A stretch of 64,000 bases of DNA. Source: JAKOWB01 sp038363005 (GTDB taxonomy: Bacteria > Pseudomonadota > Alphaproteobacteria > Kiloniellales > JACOMY01). The stretch's first letter is position 1; every line of letters begins with the position of its first letter. Where the stretch lies: assembly GCA_038363005.1 (NCBI GenBank), contig JBBQBI010000010.1:62001-126000 (forward strand). Reading direction: 5' to 3'. A model generated the notes under the pieces. The model searched no databases. It saw only the letters and a program-made list of their open reading frames with translations, and was not told the DNA's origin. Shown one piece after another: positions 35,680 through 43,896 of this stretch. The translations under genes and the position numbers were made by a program.

Positions 35680-36459
35680 CTAGCCGAAGAACACGTCGGC
35701 GGCGGTGATGCGCTGGCGCTGCCCGCCCGGCGCCTCGAGGATCAGGGCGCCATCCTGGTCGAGATCCCAGAACAGGCCGCTGACGCTGCTCTGCGGCAAC
35801 CGCGCGGTCATGGCCCCGCCCAGGCCGGCAGCCCGCGCCAGCCAGGCCTGGCGCAGTGGCGCGAAGCCCTCGGTGGCCAGCAGCTGGCGCCAATGATCGA
35901 AGCGCGCCAGCAGGATCGGCAGCACCGCTTCCGGCGGCACCACGCGGCCGGCGGCGACGGCCAGACTGGTGGCGCGATAGGGCGTCTCGCCCGGCGCCGG
36001 CGCGGCGGCCAGGTTGACCCCCATGCCGAGCAGCAGCCACTCCACGCCGCTGCCGTTGGAGCGCGACTCCAGCAACATCCCGGCGGCCTTGGCGCCGTCG
36101 ACCAGCAGGTCGTTGGGCCACTTGAGCGTCACCTGGCCAGGCGGCAGTAGCGGCGCCAGGCTCTCCGCCAGCGCCAGGCCGGCGGCGAAACCGAGCTGCG
36201 CGGCGGCCAGGGCCGGGCCGCTCGGACGCAACAGCATCGTCAGGTAAAGATTGCCGCGCGGGCTGCTCCAGCCACGCCCCTGGCGGCCACGCCCGGCGGT
36301 CTGCTCGCGCGCCCAGACCACAGTGCCGTCTGGCGCGCCCTGCACGGCCAGTCGCCGCGCTTCGTCCATCGTCGAGCCGACCGAGTCCAAGGCCTCCAGG
36401 TAGAAGCCCGGCGGCAGGGCCGGCGCTACCGCGGTCGCCGCCGCGGGCGCCGTCGTCAC
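35680..36459 (-). CDS. birA: biotin--[acetyl-CoA-carboxylase] ligase
   Basis: A 259-residue biotin protein ligase without the N-terminal DNA-binding domain of E. coli BirA, hence not a repressor. The adenylate-binding REQTAGRGRQGRGWSSPRGN is present, with LKWPNDLLVDGAKAAGML and the C-terminal SH3-like domain around DLDQDGALIL. GTG at 36459 overlaps the nuoN stop by four bases. Confidence 0.94.
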   Translation of the reverse strand: MTTAPAAATAVAPALPPGFYLEALDSVGSTMDEARRLAVQGAPDGTVVWAREQTAGRGRQGRGWSSPRGNLYLTMLLRPSGPALAAAQLGFAAGLALAESLAPLLPPGQVTLKWPNDLLVDGAKAAGMLLESRSNGSGVEWLLLGMGVNLAAAPAPGETPYRATSLAVAAGRVVPPEAVLPILLARFDHWRQLLATEGFAPLRQAWLARAAGLGGAMTARLPQSSVSGLFWDLDQDGALILEAPGGQRQRITAADVFFG

Positions 36460-37904
36460 GGACTGACCAGCGAGGCCGCGGCAGCCGCGGCGCCGTCGAA
36501 TAGCGGGCTCGGCACAATGGCAAAGAGAGCGATCAGCAGGCCGGCGACGGTCAGCACCAGGCCGACCTCGCGCGACAGCGGGCGGTCGAACTTCTCCTCC
36601 GGCTCGTCGAAGTACATGATCTTGACGATGCGCAGGTAGTAGTAGGCACCCACCACGCTGGACAGCACGCCGATCACCGCCAGCACGTAGAGGCCCGATT
36701 GCACGGCCGCCAGGAAGACGTAGAACTTGCCGAAGAAGCCGGCCAGCGGCGGGATGCCGGCCATGGAGAACATGAAGACCGCCAGCGCCAAAGCCATCAT
36801 GGGATGGGTCTTGGCCAGGCCCTTCAGGTCATCGATGCCTTCCAGCAGCCGCCCCTTCTGCCGCATCGACAGGATGCAAGCAAAGGTGCCGATGGTCATG
36901 ACCAGATAGATGGCCAGGTAGATCATCACGGCTTCCGCGCCCTTGGCGGTACCCGACGCCAGGCCGACCAGCGCATAGCCGACATTGCCGATGGAGCTGT
37001 AGGCCATCAGGCGTTTGATGTTGCTCTGCCCGATGGCGGCGAAGGCGCCCAGCACCATCGAGGCGGCGGAGACCGCCCAGATGATCTGCTGCCACTGCGC
37101 CAGCAATTCGCCGAAGGGGCCCAGCAGGACGCGCATCAGCAGGGCGATGGCGGCGACCTTGGGCGCCGCGGCGAAGAAGGCGGTGACCGCGGTGGGCGCG
37201 CCCTCGTAGACATCTGGCGTCCACATGTGGAAGGGCACGGCCGAGCACTTGAAGCAGAGGCCGGCCAGCAGGAAGACCAGCCCCACCACCACGCCAACCG
37301 AGGCCGGCTGGCCGTCGCCGAAGTGCGCCGCCAGGCCCGCGAAGCTTGTGGTACCGGTGAAGCCGTAGATCATCGAGGCGCCGTACAGCAGCATGCCAGA
37401 CGACAGCGCGCCCAGGACGAAGTACTTCAGCCCGGCCTCCGACGAGCGCAGCGAATCGCGGCGGAAGGCGGCGACCACGTAGAGCGACAGGCTCTGCAGC
37501 TCCAGGCCCATGTAGAGGCTGATCAGGTCGTTGGCCGACACCATCATCAGCATGCCCAGCGTGGCGAAGAGCAGCAGCACCGGGAACTCGAACTGCCCCA
37601 TCTCCTCGCGGCTGATGAAGTGCAGCGACAACGCCATGGTGAGCGCCGCGCCCAGCAGCACCAGCAACTTCATGAAGTCGCCGAAAGGCTCCACTACGAA
37701 GAGGCCGCCAAAGGCGACACCAGCGCCGCGCTCGGTCAGCAGGATGGCAGCGGCGGCGGCGACAAGCGCCAGCACGGCCAACCAGAGGATCAGCGCCACG
37801 CGCTCGCGCCCGGCGAAGGCGCCGACCATCAGCAGCACGATGGCGGCGCCGGCGACGATCAGTTCCGGCAGGACGAGCAGCAGGTCGTTCATGAGACTGG
37901 GCAT
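36456..37904 (-). CDS. nuoN: NADH-quinone oxidoreductase subunit N
   Basis: A 482-residue antiporter-like proton-pumping subunit with about 14 membrane spans. The conserved Glu is in YMGLELQSLSLYV and a Lys in GLKYFVLGALSSGMLLYG, with YSSIGNVGYALVGLA further on. ATG at 37904 follows GGAG inside the end of nuoM, five bases away. Confidence 0.95.
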   Translation of the reverse strand: MPSLMNDLLLVLPELIVAGAAIVLLMVGAFAGRERVALILWLAVLALVAAAAAILLTERGAGVAFGGLFVVEPFGDFMKLLVLLGAALTMALSLHFISREEMGQFEFPVLLLFATLGMLMMVSANDLISLYMGLELQSLSLYVVAAFRRDSLRSSEAGLKYFVLGALSSGMLLYGASMIYGFTGTTSFAGLAAHFGDGQPASVGVVVGLVFLLAGLCFKCSAVPFHMWTPDVYEGAPTAVTAFFAAAPKVAAIALLMRVLLGPFGELLAQWQQIIWAVSAASMVLGAFAAIGQSNIKRLMAYSSIGNVGYALVGLASGTAKGAEAVMIYLAIYLVMTIGTFACILSMRQKGRLLEGIDDLKGLAKTHPMMALALAVFMFSMAGIPPLAGFFGKFYVFLAAVQSGLYVLAVIGVLSSVVGAYYYLRIVKIMYFDEPEEKFDRPLSREVGLVLTVAGLLIALFAIVPSPLFDGAAAAAASLVSP

Positions 37905-37909
37905 GGGGC

Positions 37910-39430
37910 CTACTCCAGCGCGGCCGTGGTGGCGGCGGCGGAGCCGTCCACCAGCGCTTCACGGTAGTCGGCGATCAGCTTCTCCACCGAGGGCGCCATG
38001 ATGTCGAGGAAGCTGGCGGGATAGAGCCCCATCCAGAAGACCAGGACGAGGAGCGGCGCGAAGATCAGCTTCTCGCGCCAATTCATGTCGAGCAGCTGCT
38101 TCAAGTCGAGCTTGGTGATCACACCGAAGATCACCCGGCGATAGAGCCACAGCATATAGGCGGCACCCAGCACCATGCCGCTGGCGGCCAGCAGCGCCAC
38201 CCAGGTGTTGACCTGGAAGACACCGACGATGACCAGGAACTCGCCGACGAAGCCCGAAGTGCCGGGCAGCCCGACCGAGGCCAGCATGAAGATCATGAAG
38301 GTCAGCGCGTAGTTCGGCATCTGCGTCGCCAGGCCTTCGTAGCGGGCGATCTCGCGCGTGTGCAGGCGGTCGTAGATGACGCCGACGCAGAGGAACAGCG
38401 CGGCCGAGACCACACCGTGCGACAGCATCTGGAAGATCGCCCCCTCGATGCCCTGCTGCGTCGCGCTGAAGGTGCCCAGCGTGACGAAGCCCATGTGGGC
38501 GACCGAGGAATAGGCGATCAGCTTCTTCATGTCGGTCTGCGCCAGCGCCACCAGCGAGGTGTAGATCACCGCGATGACCGACAGCGTGTATATCAGCGGC
38601 GTGAAGAACACCGAGGCGTCGGGAAAGAAGCCCAGCGAGAAGCGGATGAAGCCGTAACCGCCCATTTTCAAGAGCACGCCGGCCAGGATGACGGAGCCGG
38701 CGGTCGGCGCCTCGACGTGGGCGTCGGGCAGCCAGGTGTGCACTGGCCACATCGGCACCTTCACCGCGAAGGAAGCGAAGAAGGCCAGCCACAGCCAGAG
38801 CTGGGTTTCCTTTGGCAGCGACAGCGTTTCCAGCAGCACCGGGATCGAGGTCGTGCCGCTCTCGAAGAAGATCACCAGCAGGGCGATCAGCATCAACACC
38901 GAGCCGGCCAACGTGAAGAGGAAGAACTTGAAGGCGGCATAGACCCGCCGCTGGCCGCCCCACACGCCGATGATCAGGAACATCGGGATCAGCACGCCCT
39001 CGAAGAAGATGTAGAAGACCAGCAGGTCGAGCGCGCAAAACATGCCGACCATCAGGGTCTCGAGGACCAGGAAGGCGATCATGTACTCCTTGACGCGGAG
39101 CCTGATCGACTCCCAGCTCGCCAGCACGCAGATCGGCGTCAGCAGGGTGGAGAGCAGCACGAAGGGCATGGAGATGCCGTCCACGCCCATGCGGTAGCCG
39201 ATGCCCAGCGCCGGGATCCACTCGACATCCTCGACGAACTGGAAGTCCGCCGTGCCGCGCTGGAAATCGAACCAGATGAACAGCGACAGCGCAAAGGTGA
39301 TCAGCGAGGTCCACAGCGCCACATAGCGGGCATTGCGCGCCACCACGGCGGCGTCGCCACGGATCAGGAAAATGAACAGCGCACCCACCAGAGGCAGGAA
39401 GGTGACCAGGGAGAGTAGCGGCCAGCTCAT
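37910..39430 (-). CDS. nuoM: NADH-quinone oxidoreductase subunit M
   Basis: A 506-residue antiporter-like pumping subunit of complex I. FYIFFEGVLIPMFLIIGVWG carries the conserved Glu, FKFFLFTLAGSVLML the Lys, and VHTWLPDAHVEAPTAGSVIL the broken-helix region. It follows nuoL by 21 bases. Confidence 0.96.
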   Translation of the reverse strand: MSWPLLSLVTFLPLVGALFIFLIRGDAAVVARNARYVALWTSLITFALSLFIWFDFQRGTADFQFVEDVEWIPALGIGYRMGVDGISMPFVLLSTLLTPICVLASWESIRLRVKEYMIAFLVLETLMVGMFCALDLLVFYIFFEGVLIPMFLIIGVWGGQRRVYAAFKFFLFTLAGSVLMLIALLVIFFESGTTSIPVLLETLSLPKETQLWLWLAFFASFAVKVPMWPVHTWLPDAHVEAPTAGSVILAGVLLKMGGYGFIRFSLGFFPDASVFFTPLIYTLSVIAVIYTSLVALAQTDMKKLIAYSSVAHMGFVTLGTFSATQQGIEGAIFQMLSHGVVSAALFLCVGVIYDRLHTREIARYEGLATQMPNYALTFMIFMLASVGLPGTSGFVGEFLVIVGVFQVNTWVALLAASGMVLGAAYMLWLYRRVIFGVITKLDLKQLLDMNWREKLIFAPLLVLVFWMGLYPASFLDIMAPSVEKLIADYREALVDGSAAATTAALE

Positions 39431-39451
39431 GATGCTTGTCGTTCCCTTGCC

Positions 39452-41386
39452 TCAGGCCGCGGTAAAGAGATACCAGCTGACCAGCAGCACGACGCCGATC
39501 AGCATGGCGAAGGCATAGTGGTAGACGTAGCCCGACTGCATGCGGCCGAAGCGCCGCGCGATGTCGCGCGTCGCCGCCGCCAGGCCGTCGGGACCGACGC
39601 CGTCGATGACATCCTGGTCGCCGGCCTTCCACAGGCCGCGACCGAGATAGAGCGCCGGCTGCACGAAGATCCGGTCATAGAGCTCGTCGAAGTACCACTT
39701 GTTCAGCAGGAAGAGATAGAGCGGGCGCAGCCGGGTCGCCAACCAGTGCGGCAGCCCGGTGCGCCAGAGGTACATGACGCAGGCCACGCCGATGCCCAGC
39801 ACCCCGGCCACCAGCGGCAGCCAGCCGACCCAGGCCGGGGCATGGTGCGCCGCCTCGATCGGGTCGTGCAGTACCTTGATCGACTCGCCCCAGAAGGCCT
39901 CGCGATCCTCGCCGACGAAGTAGGGATAGCCCAGCAGGCCGGCGAAGATGGCGCCCAGCGCCAGGATCCACAGTGGCCACAGCATGATGCGCGGCGCGTC
40001 GTGCGCATGCTTCGCCACCGCCGGCATCTTCGGCTTCCCGTGGAAAGTCATGAACAGCAGGCGCCAGGAATAGAACGCGGTCATCACCGCGGCGCCGATG
40101 CCCAGCCAATAGGCCAGCAGCCCCTGGCTGCTGTGCGCGCCATAGGCGGCCTCCAGGATCATGTCCTTGGAGTAGAAGCCGGCGAAGCCGAAGACCCCCG
40201 GGATGCCGACGCCGGCCAGCGCCAGCGAGCCGATCCACATGAAGAGGTAGGTGACCTTGATGCGGCCAGCCAGCCCGCCCATGCGGCGCATGTCCTGCTC
40301 GTGGTGCATGGCGTGGATCACGCAGCCAGCGCCAAGGAACAGCAGCGCCTTGAAGAAGGCGTGCGTCATCAGGTGGAACATGGCGGCGGAATAGGCCGAG
40401 CAGCCGGCGGCGAAGAACATGTAGCCCAGCTGCGAGCAGGTCGAATAGGCGATCACCCGCTTGATGTCGTTCTGCACCAGGCCGATGGTCGCGGCGAAGA
40501 AGGCGGTGAAGGCACCGACATAGGTCACCAGCTCCAGCGCGGTCGGCGCGAACTCGAAGATCGGCGACAGGCGGCAGACCATGAAGACGCCGGCGGTGAC
40601 CATGGTGGCGGCGTGGATCAGCGCGGAGACCGGGGTCGGGCCCTCCATGGCGTCGGGCAGCCAAGTGTGCAGGCCTAGCTGCGCCGACTTCCCCATCGCG
40701 CCGATGAACAGCAGGATGCAGAGGATGGTCAGGGCGTGCCCCTCGACGCCGAAGACGCTGACCATCTTGTCGGCCATGCCGGGCGCTGCGGCGAAAATCT
40801 CGTCCAGGTTGACGGTGCCGAACAGCAGGAAGATACCGGCGATACCGAGCGCGAAGCCGACGTCGCCGACACGGTTGACCAGGAAGGCCTTGATCGCCGC
40901 GGCGTTGGCCGCCGGCCGGTCGAACCAGAAGCCGATCAGCAGGTAGGAGGCCAGGCCGACGCCCTCCCAGCCGAAGAACATCTGCACCAGGTTGTCGCTG
41001 GTCACCAGCATCAGCATGAAGAAAGTGAAGAGCGACAGGTAGGCCATGAAGCGCGGCTTCGACTTGTCGTCGCTCATGTAGCCGACCGAATAGAGGTGGA
41101 CCACCGAGGAGACTACGGTCACCACCACCAGCATGACGGCGGTCAAGGTGTCGACTCGCAGCGCCCAGGAAAGCCGCAGGTTGCCCGAGGCGATCCAGGT
41201 GAACATCTCGGTGGTACGCGGCGCGTGGCCCAGCGCCACCTGAGAAAAGGCGAAGCAGGCCAGCACGGCGGCCAGCAGCAGCGCACCGCAGGTGACGAAC
41301 TGCGCGCCGCGGTCGCCCAGCTGGCGACCGAAGAAGCCGGCAAGGAAAGCGCCGACGAGCGGCAGGAAGACGATGGCGACGTCCAT
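39452..41386 (-). CDS. nuoL: NADH-quinone oxidoreductase subunit L
   Basis: A 644-residue distal pumping subunit of complex I. FFGWEGVGLASYLLIGFWF holds the essential Glu, AIKAFLVNRVGDVGF the Lys, and LHTWLPDAMEGPTPVSALIH the conserved channel segment. The C-terminal lateral helix that spans NuoM and NuoN is represented by the last 100 residues. Four bases separate it from nuoK. Confidence 0.96.
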   Translation of the reverse strand: MDVAIVFLPLVGAFLAGFFGRQLGDRGAQFVTCGALLLAAVLACFAFSQVALGHAPRTTEMFTWIASGNLRLSWALRVDTLTAVMLVVVTVVSSVVHLYSVGYMSDDKSKPRFMAYLSLFTFFMLMLVTSDNLVQMFFGWEGVGLASYLLIGFWFDRPAANAAAIKAFLVNRVGDVGFALGIAGIFLLFGTVNLDEIFAAAPGMADKMVSVFGVEGHALTILCILLFIGAMGKSAQLGLHTWLPDAMEGPTPVSALIHAATMVTAGVFMVCRLSPIFEFAPTALELVTYVGAFTAFFAATIGLVQNDIKRVIAYSTCSQLGYMFFAAGCSAYSAAMFHLMTHAFFKALLFLGAGCVIHAMHHEQDMRRMGGLAGRIKVTYLFMWIGSLALAGVGIPGVFGFAGFYSKDMILEAAYGAHSSQGLLAYWLGIGAAVMTAFYSWRLLFMTFHGKPKMPAVAKHAHDAPRIMLWPLWILALGAIFAGLLGYPYFVGEDREAFWGESIKVLHDPIEAAHHAPAWVGWLPLVAGVLGIGVACVMYLWRTGLPHWLATRLRPLYLFLLNKWYFDELYDRIFVQPALYLGRGLWKAGDQDVIDGVGPDGLAAATRDIARRFGRMQSGYVYHYAFAMLIGVVLLVSWYLFTAA

Positions 41387-41390
41387 CCGC

Positions 41391-41699
41391 TCAGCCCTTC
41401 ATCAGATTGATGTCTTCCACCGCGATGGAACCGCGGTTGCGGAAGTAGACCACCAGGATGGCCAGGCCGATGGCGGCTTCGGCCGCCGCCACGGTCAGCA
41501 CGAACATGGCAAAGACCTGCCCGACCAGATCGCCCAGGTAGCTGGAAAAGGCGACCAGGTTGATGTTGACGGCCAGCAGCATCAGCTCGATCGACATCAG
41601 GATGATGATGACGTTCTTGCGGTTCAGGAAGATGCCGAAGATCCCCAAGGTGAAGAGGATCGCCGCCACCGTCAGGTAGTGTGCGAGCGTGATGACCAT
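41391..41699 (-). CDS. nuoK: NADH-quinone oxidoreductase subunit K
   Basis: A 102-residue three-helix membrane subunit near the quinone/antiporter junction of complex I. The conserved membrane Glu is in LMSIELMLLAVNINLVAF and a second acidic residue in VAAAEAAIGLAILV. Standard length; three bases after nuoJ. Confidence 0.97.
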   Translation of the reverse strand: MVITLAHYLTVAAILFTLGIFGIFLNRKNVIIILMSIELMLLAVNINLVAFSSYLGDLVGQVFAMFVLTVAAAEAAIGLAILVVYFRNRGSIAVEDINLMKG

Positions 41700-41702
41700 G
41701 GC

Positions 41703-42320
41703 TTAGACCCCGCTGCCGGGCGTGACGTCCTTGACCTCGATGGTCTCGGACACGCGACGTGACACCTGGCGCTGGATATTCTGGCGCCGCACCCCGTCAC
41801 GGTGGCGCAGGGTCAGCACGATGGCGCCGATCATGGCCACCAGCAGCACCATGCCGGCGGCCTGGAACAGATAGGCGTACTTGGTATAGAGGATCAGCCC
41901 CAGCGCCTTGGTGTTGTGCAGCTCGCTCACCGCGGTCTGCGCCTGTGCCACGGCGGCGGCTTCCTGCGCCGGTGCCAGCGCCCAGGTGCCGACCACGAAG
42001 ATGATCTCGACCAGCAGAATCAAGCCGACCAGCAGGCCGATCGGCAGGTATTGCAGGAAGCCCTGGCGCAGCTCGGCGAAGTTCACGTCCAGCATCATCA
42101 CGACGAAGAGGAACAGCACCGCCACCGCGCCGACGTAGACCACCACCAGGATCATCGCCAGGAACTCAGCCCCAAGCAGCACGAAGAGGCCGGCAGCGTT
42201 GAAGAAGGCCAGGATCAGGAACAGCACCGAGTGCACCGGGTTGCGCGCCGAAATGACCATGATGGCCGAGGCCACGGTCATCGCCGCGAAGAGATAGAAC
42301 GCGATCGCCTGGACGATCAT
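41703..42320 (-). CDS. nuoJ: NADH-quinone oxidoreductase subunit J
   Basis: A 205-residue five-helix membrane subunit. RNPVHSVLFLILAFFNAAGL and ILVVVYVGAVAVLFLFVVMM contain the pi-bulge helix that moves during catalysis. The tail (RRQNIQRQVSRRVSETIE) is polar. It lies 63 bases after nuoI, the longest gap within the operon; nothing is seen in that gap beyond GC-rich sequence. Confidence 0.95.
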   Translation of the reverse strand: MIVQAIAFYLFAAMTVASAIMVISARNPVHSVLFLILAFFNAAGLFVLLGAEFLAMILVVVYVGAVAVLFLFVVMMLDVNFAELRQGFLQYLPIGLLVGLILLVEIIFVVGTWALAPAQEAAAVAQAQTAVSELHNTKALGLILYTKYAYLFQAAGMVLLVAMIGAIVLTLRHRDGVRRQNIQRQVSRRVSETIEVKDVTPGSGV

Positions 42321-42383
42321 CGCCGTCCCCTTCCGCGCGCGCTGCTGCCGTTCGTCATCGCCAACCCCTCTCCACCCCCCGCC

Positions 42384-42872
42384 TCAGCGGTAGGGCGCGT
42401 CCTTTGCCAGGTTCTGCTGGATCTCGTATTCCCAGCGGTCGCCGTTATCCAGCAAGCGCTGCTTGTCGTACAGCAGCTCCTCGTGCGTCTCGGTGGCGAA
42501 CTCGAAGTTCGGCCCCTCGACGATGGCATCGACCGGGCAGGCCTCCTGGCAGTAGCCGCAGTAGATGCACTTGGTCATGTCAATGTCGTAGCGCGTGGTG
42601 CGGCGCGAGCCGTCGGCCCTGGGCTCCGCCTCGATGGTGATGGCCTGCGCCGGGCAGATCGCCTCGCACAGCTTGCAGGCGATGCAGCGCTCCTCGCCGT
42701 TGGCGTAGCGGCGCAGCGCGTGCTCGCCGCGAAAACGCGGACTCAGCGGGCCCTTCTCGTAGGGATAGTTCAGCGTGACCTTGGGCTTGAAGAAGTAACG
42801 CAGGGTCAGGGCCATGCCCGAGACGAGCTCGCCCAGGAACAGGCTTTTCAGGTTGCGGGCGATGGCGGACAT
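42384..42872 (-). CDS. nuoI: NADH-quinone oxidoreductase subunit I
   Basis: A 162-residue peripheral-arm subunit with two [4Fe-4S] clusters (N6a/N6b): CIACKLCEAICP and CIYCGYCQEACP, within the typical ERCIACKLC and MTKCIYCGYC contexts. ATG at 42872 is chosen because GGGGAG lies six bases upstream; a longer in-frame start inside nuoH has no support. Confidence 0.96.
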   Translation of the reverse strand: MSAIARNLKSLFLGELVSGMALTLRYFFKPKVTLNYPYEKGPLSPRFRGEHALRRYANGEERCIACKLCEAICPAQAITIEAEPRADGSRRTTRYDIDMTKCIYCGYCQEACPVDAIVEGPNFEFATETHEELLYDKQRLLDNGDRWEYEIQQNLAKDAPYR

Positions 42873-42888
42873 CGTCGTCTCCCCTGCC

Positions 42889-43893
42889 CTACTTCGGCAG
42901 CCAGTCGAACAGCACGAGGGCACCGGCGGTCAGCACCAACCAGCCCAGCGAGATCGGCAGGAAGACCTTCCAGCCCAGCCGCATCAGCTGGTCGTAGCGA
43001 TAGCGCGGGAAGGTCGCGCGCACCCACAGGAAGCAGAACAGCACGGCGCAGATCTTCAGCGCGAACCAGACGATGCCGGGCAGCCAATTGAAGGGCGCGA
43101 TGTCCAGCGGCGGCAGCCAGCCGCCGAGGAACAGGATCGAGGTCATGGCGCTCATCAGGATCATGTTGGCGTATTCGCCAAGGAAGAAGAGCGCGAAGGT
43201 CATAGCGGAGTATTCGAGGAAGAACCCGGCCACCAGCTCCGACTCGCCTTCCGGCAGGTCGAAGGGCGAACGGTTGGTCTCCGCCAGGGTGGAGATGAAG
43301 AAGATCACGAACATCGGCAGCAGCGGAATGGCGAACCATAGGTCGCGCTGCGCGTTGACGATGTCGGTGATGTTCAGGCTGCCGACACAGAGGATCACGG
43401 TGACGATGACGAAGCCCATGGAGACTTCGTAGCTCACCATCTGCGCGGCCGAGCGCAGGGCGCCCAGGAAGGGGTACTTCGAGTTCGACGCCCAGCCGGC
43501 CATGATGACGCCGTAGACGCCGAGCGAGGAGATGGCGAAGAGGTAGAGGATGCCGACGTTGATGTCGGCGATCACCCAGCCCTCCTGCAGCGGGATCACC
43601 GCCCAGGCCACCATGGCCAGGGTGAAGGTGACCATCGGCGCCAGGATGAAGACCACCCGGTTGGCGCCCGCTGGCAGGATCGTCTCCTTCAGCATCAGCT
43701 TCAGGCCGTCGGCGAAGGCTTGCAGCAGGCCGAAGGGACCTACCACGTTCGGCCCCTTGCGCATGTGCATGGCGGCCAGCACCTTGCGCTCGGCATAGGT
43801 CAGCATGGCGACCGCCAGCAGCAGCGGCACGACCAGCGCCAGGATGTAGGCGACGGTCAGCAAAGTCGGCCAGACGTAGGTGTCCCAGAACAT
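42889..43893 (-). CDS. nuoH: NADH-quinone oxidoreductase subunit H
   Basis: A 334-residue membrane subunit forming the quinone chamber. ERKVLAAMHMRKGPNVVGPFG, GWASNSKYPFLGALRSAAQM and ETNRSPFDLPEGESELVAGF are diagnostic acidic-loop motifs. Three bases after nuoG, sixteen before nuoI. Confidence 0.97.
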   Translation of the reverse strand: MFWDTYVWPTLLTVAYILALVVPLLLAVAMLTYAERKVLAAMHMRKGPNVVGPFGLLQAFADGLKLMLKETILPAGANRVVFILAPMVTFTLAMVAWAVIPLQEGWVIADINVGILYLFAISSLGVYGVIMAGWASNSKYPFLGALRSAAQMVSYEVSMGFVIVTVILCVGSLNITDIVNAQRDLWFAIPLLPMFVIFFISTLAETNRSPFDLPEGESELVAGFFLEYSAMTFALFFLGEYANMILMSAMTSILFLGGWLPPLDIAPFNWLPGIVWFALKICAVLFCFLWVRATFPRYRYDQLMRLGWKVFLPISLGWLVLTAGALVLFDWLPK

Positions 43894-43896
43894 GCG